Assembly: GCA_027026295.1 (NCBI GenBank)
Contig: JALVOR010000157.1
Span: 1 to 5,354, forward strand
Reading direction: 5' to 3'
Length of the DNA stretch: 5,354 nt
Origin: Anaerolineales bacterium
GTDB lineage: Bacteria; Chloroflexota; Anaerolineae; Anaerolineales; DRMV01
Made by a program: the position numbers and the translations under genes. The stretch's first letter is position 1; each line of letters starts with the position of its first letter. The notes beneath the pieces are model-generated. The model was not told where the DNA came from and did no database searches. It worked only from the letters and a program-made list of their open reading frames with translations. Positions 4,467 through 5,354 of the stretch are shown piece by piece.

Positions 4467-5212
4467 TGCTGCCTGCGATTCACCTCGGCCCCCTGATGCT
4501 GCAAATGCCCGGCCTGATGCTCCTGCTGGGGCTGTGGCTTGGGCTGGAAGCCGCCTCCCGTTTCGCACCCCGCGTGCACATTTCGGGGGAAACCCTCGCC
4601 AACGTGGTGCTCATCGGCCTGGGCGTGGGCGCAATCGCCGCCCGGCTGGGCTACGCCGCCCGCTTTCCCGATGTGTATCTCAGCGCCCCCCTCAGCCTGT
4701 TTTCCCTCAACCCGCAAACATTGGACTGGTCTATCGGCATCCTCGCCGGGCTGGCAGCGGCATGGCTTTACACCCAGCGCAAGCAAATGCCTCTGCGCGC
4801 CACCTTAGACGCGCTCAGCCCCGGCCTTGCGGTATTTGCCGTTTTCGCGGGGCTGGCGCACATCGCCAGCGGCGACGCCTACGGCCTGCCCACCAGCCTC
4901 CCGTGGGGCATCGAACTCTGGGGCGCAGCCCGCCACCCCACCCAGTTCTACGAAACCATTTTTGCGCTGGCAATCGCCGCCCGCATTGCCAGGGAAACCC
5001 GCCACGCCAACGGCGACGGCACGCTGTTTTTGCAAACCATCGGCCTGCTGGCTGCCGCCCGTCTGTTCGTGGAAGCCTTCCGCGGCGACAGCGCAGCCCT
5101 GGCAGACGGCATTCGGGCTGCCCAAATTGTCGCGCTGCTGGTCGTCCTCGCCGTGGTGTGGCTTTACCCCCAATGGCAGGAACGCACACCCCGCCGCCCC
5201 CACAAACGGTAA
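4466..5212 (+). CDS. Lgt-like integral membrane protein, probably lacking canonical transferase residues
   Basis: 248 residues, strongly hydrophobic with about seven membrane segments, and no cysteine. It follows the layout of prolipoprotein diacylglyceryl transferase (Lgt): IHLGPLMLQMPGLMLLLG at the N-terminus, ARLGYA at 59-64, a glycine-rich helix DWSIGILAGL at 87-96, GLAHIASGDAYG at 129-140, RHPTQFYE at 156-163 and ARLFVEAFRGD at 198-208. Against E. coli Lgt, aligned by eye, Arg239 and Glu243 have counterparts (Arg199, Glu203), as do Gly154 and the HPxQxYE motif. Tyr26 becomes Pro15, His103 becomes Ser or Ile near 89-90, Arg143 becomes Gly or Leu, and Asn146 becomes His. The ATG overlaps the TGA of the TlpA-like gene (TGATG), with GGAGG at 4454-4458 and 7 nt spacing, so translation is coupled. 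It belongs to the Lgt fold, but genuine lipoprotein transferase activity is doubtful. Confidence 0.8.
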   Translation: MLPAIHLGPLMLQMPGLMLLLGLWLGLEAASRFAPRVHISGETLANVVLIGLGVGAIAARLGYAARFPDVYLSAPLSLFSLNPQTLDWSIGILAGLAAAWLYTQRKQMPLRATLDALSPGLAVFAVFAGLAHIASGDAYGLPTSLPWGIELWGAARHPTQFYETIFALAIAARIARETRHANGDGTLFLQTIGLLAAARLFVEAFRGDSAALADGIRAAQIVALLVVLAVVWLYPQWQERTPRRPHKR

Positions 5213-5217
5213 CACGG

Positions 5218-5252
5218 CCCCCGACGTATCCTCAGCCCGCGTCAGGGGTTTT
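5218..5252 (+). terminator. probable intrinsic terminator after the Lgt-like gene
   Basis: CCCCCGACG (5218-5226) pairs with CGTCAGGGG (5240-5248), with one mismatch and a 13-nt loop, followed by TTTT (5249-5252). It lies 6 nt past the TAA stop. The loop is larger and the T-run shorter than in the other terminators here. Confidence 0.55.
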
Positions 5253-5298
5253 GATTAATCAGCACCATTCATCCCACAGCCCCCCAAGGAGCGAACAG

Positions 5299-5354
5299 AT
5301 GAACGCGACCGCCGAAACCAAGTCATCTCCCAGCCTCTGGCAAGTGCTCAAACG
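5299..5354 (+). CDS. N-terminal fragment of an unidentified protein (cut by window)
   Basis: ATG at 5299 follows AAGGAG (5286-5291) with 7 nt spacing, a good initiation site. Only MNATAETKSSPSLWQVLK and two further bases are visible. A polar N-terminus followed by SLWQVLK can precede the first membrane helix of transporters such as MFS proteins, but 18 residues cannot settle the family. The terminator before it suggests a separate transcription unit, though no clear promoter is seen in 5253-5285. Confidence 0.65.
   Translation, partial: MNATAETKSSPSLWQVLK

Noticed and set aside
5251..5285. Promoter for the gene beginning at 5299
   Set aside because: TTGATT at 5251-5256 could be a -35, but nothing resembling a -10 lies 16-18 nt downstream.

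Overview
The window is GC-rich bacterial chromosome holding six protein-coding genes (two cut by the window edges) and one tRNA. The gene content suggests a Chloroflexota bacterium, possibly Anaerolineae. The hints are Thr/Pro-rich 'TPTP' linkers on a surface protein, a long and divergent class II aldolase-like enzyme, a TlpA-like thioredoxin coupled to a degenerate Lgt-like membrane protein, and short dispersed intergenic repeats. This assignment is inference; no rRNA or marker protein in the window fixes the taxon.

Minus-strand block, 1-3404, read right to left: a tRNA-Thr(CGU) with its own promoter and intrinsic terminator; a 471-residue class II aldolase-like metalloenzyme gene with an extended -10 promoter, ending in a strong intrinsic terminator; a small secreted, membrane-anchored protein with an Ig-like domain and a Pro/Thr linker, whose Shine-Dalgarno (SD) sequence lies only 6 nt past that terminator; and an acyl-CoA dehydrogenase (321 residues visible, C-terminus outside the window), driven by a second extended -10 promoter that sits inside a perfect 8-bp dyad.

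Intergenic block, 3405-3920: about 500 bp without a credible gene. It carries a 12-bp palindrome behind the tRNA promoter, a 179-bp MITE-like element with 14-bp terminal inverted repeats and a CTTAG direct repeat at each end, a short CACAGAAAA tandem, a second repeat-bounded segment with a GTGGAACGG inverted pair inside GCGTTTGT direct repeats, and a four-unit 10-bp tandem built on ATCCGYG.

Plus-strand block, 3876-5354: an extended -10 promoter; a membrane-anchored TlpA/ResA-like thiol-disulfide oxidoreductase most likely starting at a TTG codon; a 1-nt overlapping, translationally coupled Lgt-like integral membrane protein; a probable terminator; and the first 18 codons of another gene with a good ribosome binding site.

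Functionally, the minus side is central and fatty-acid metabolism plus a surface protein, with each gene apparently having its own control. The plus side is an envelope operon. Its most notable point is that the Lgt-like protein keeps the fold landmarks but lacks most residues known to be needed for prolipoprotein diacylglyceryl transfer, so it may do something else next to its redox partner.
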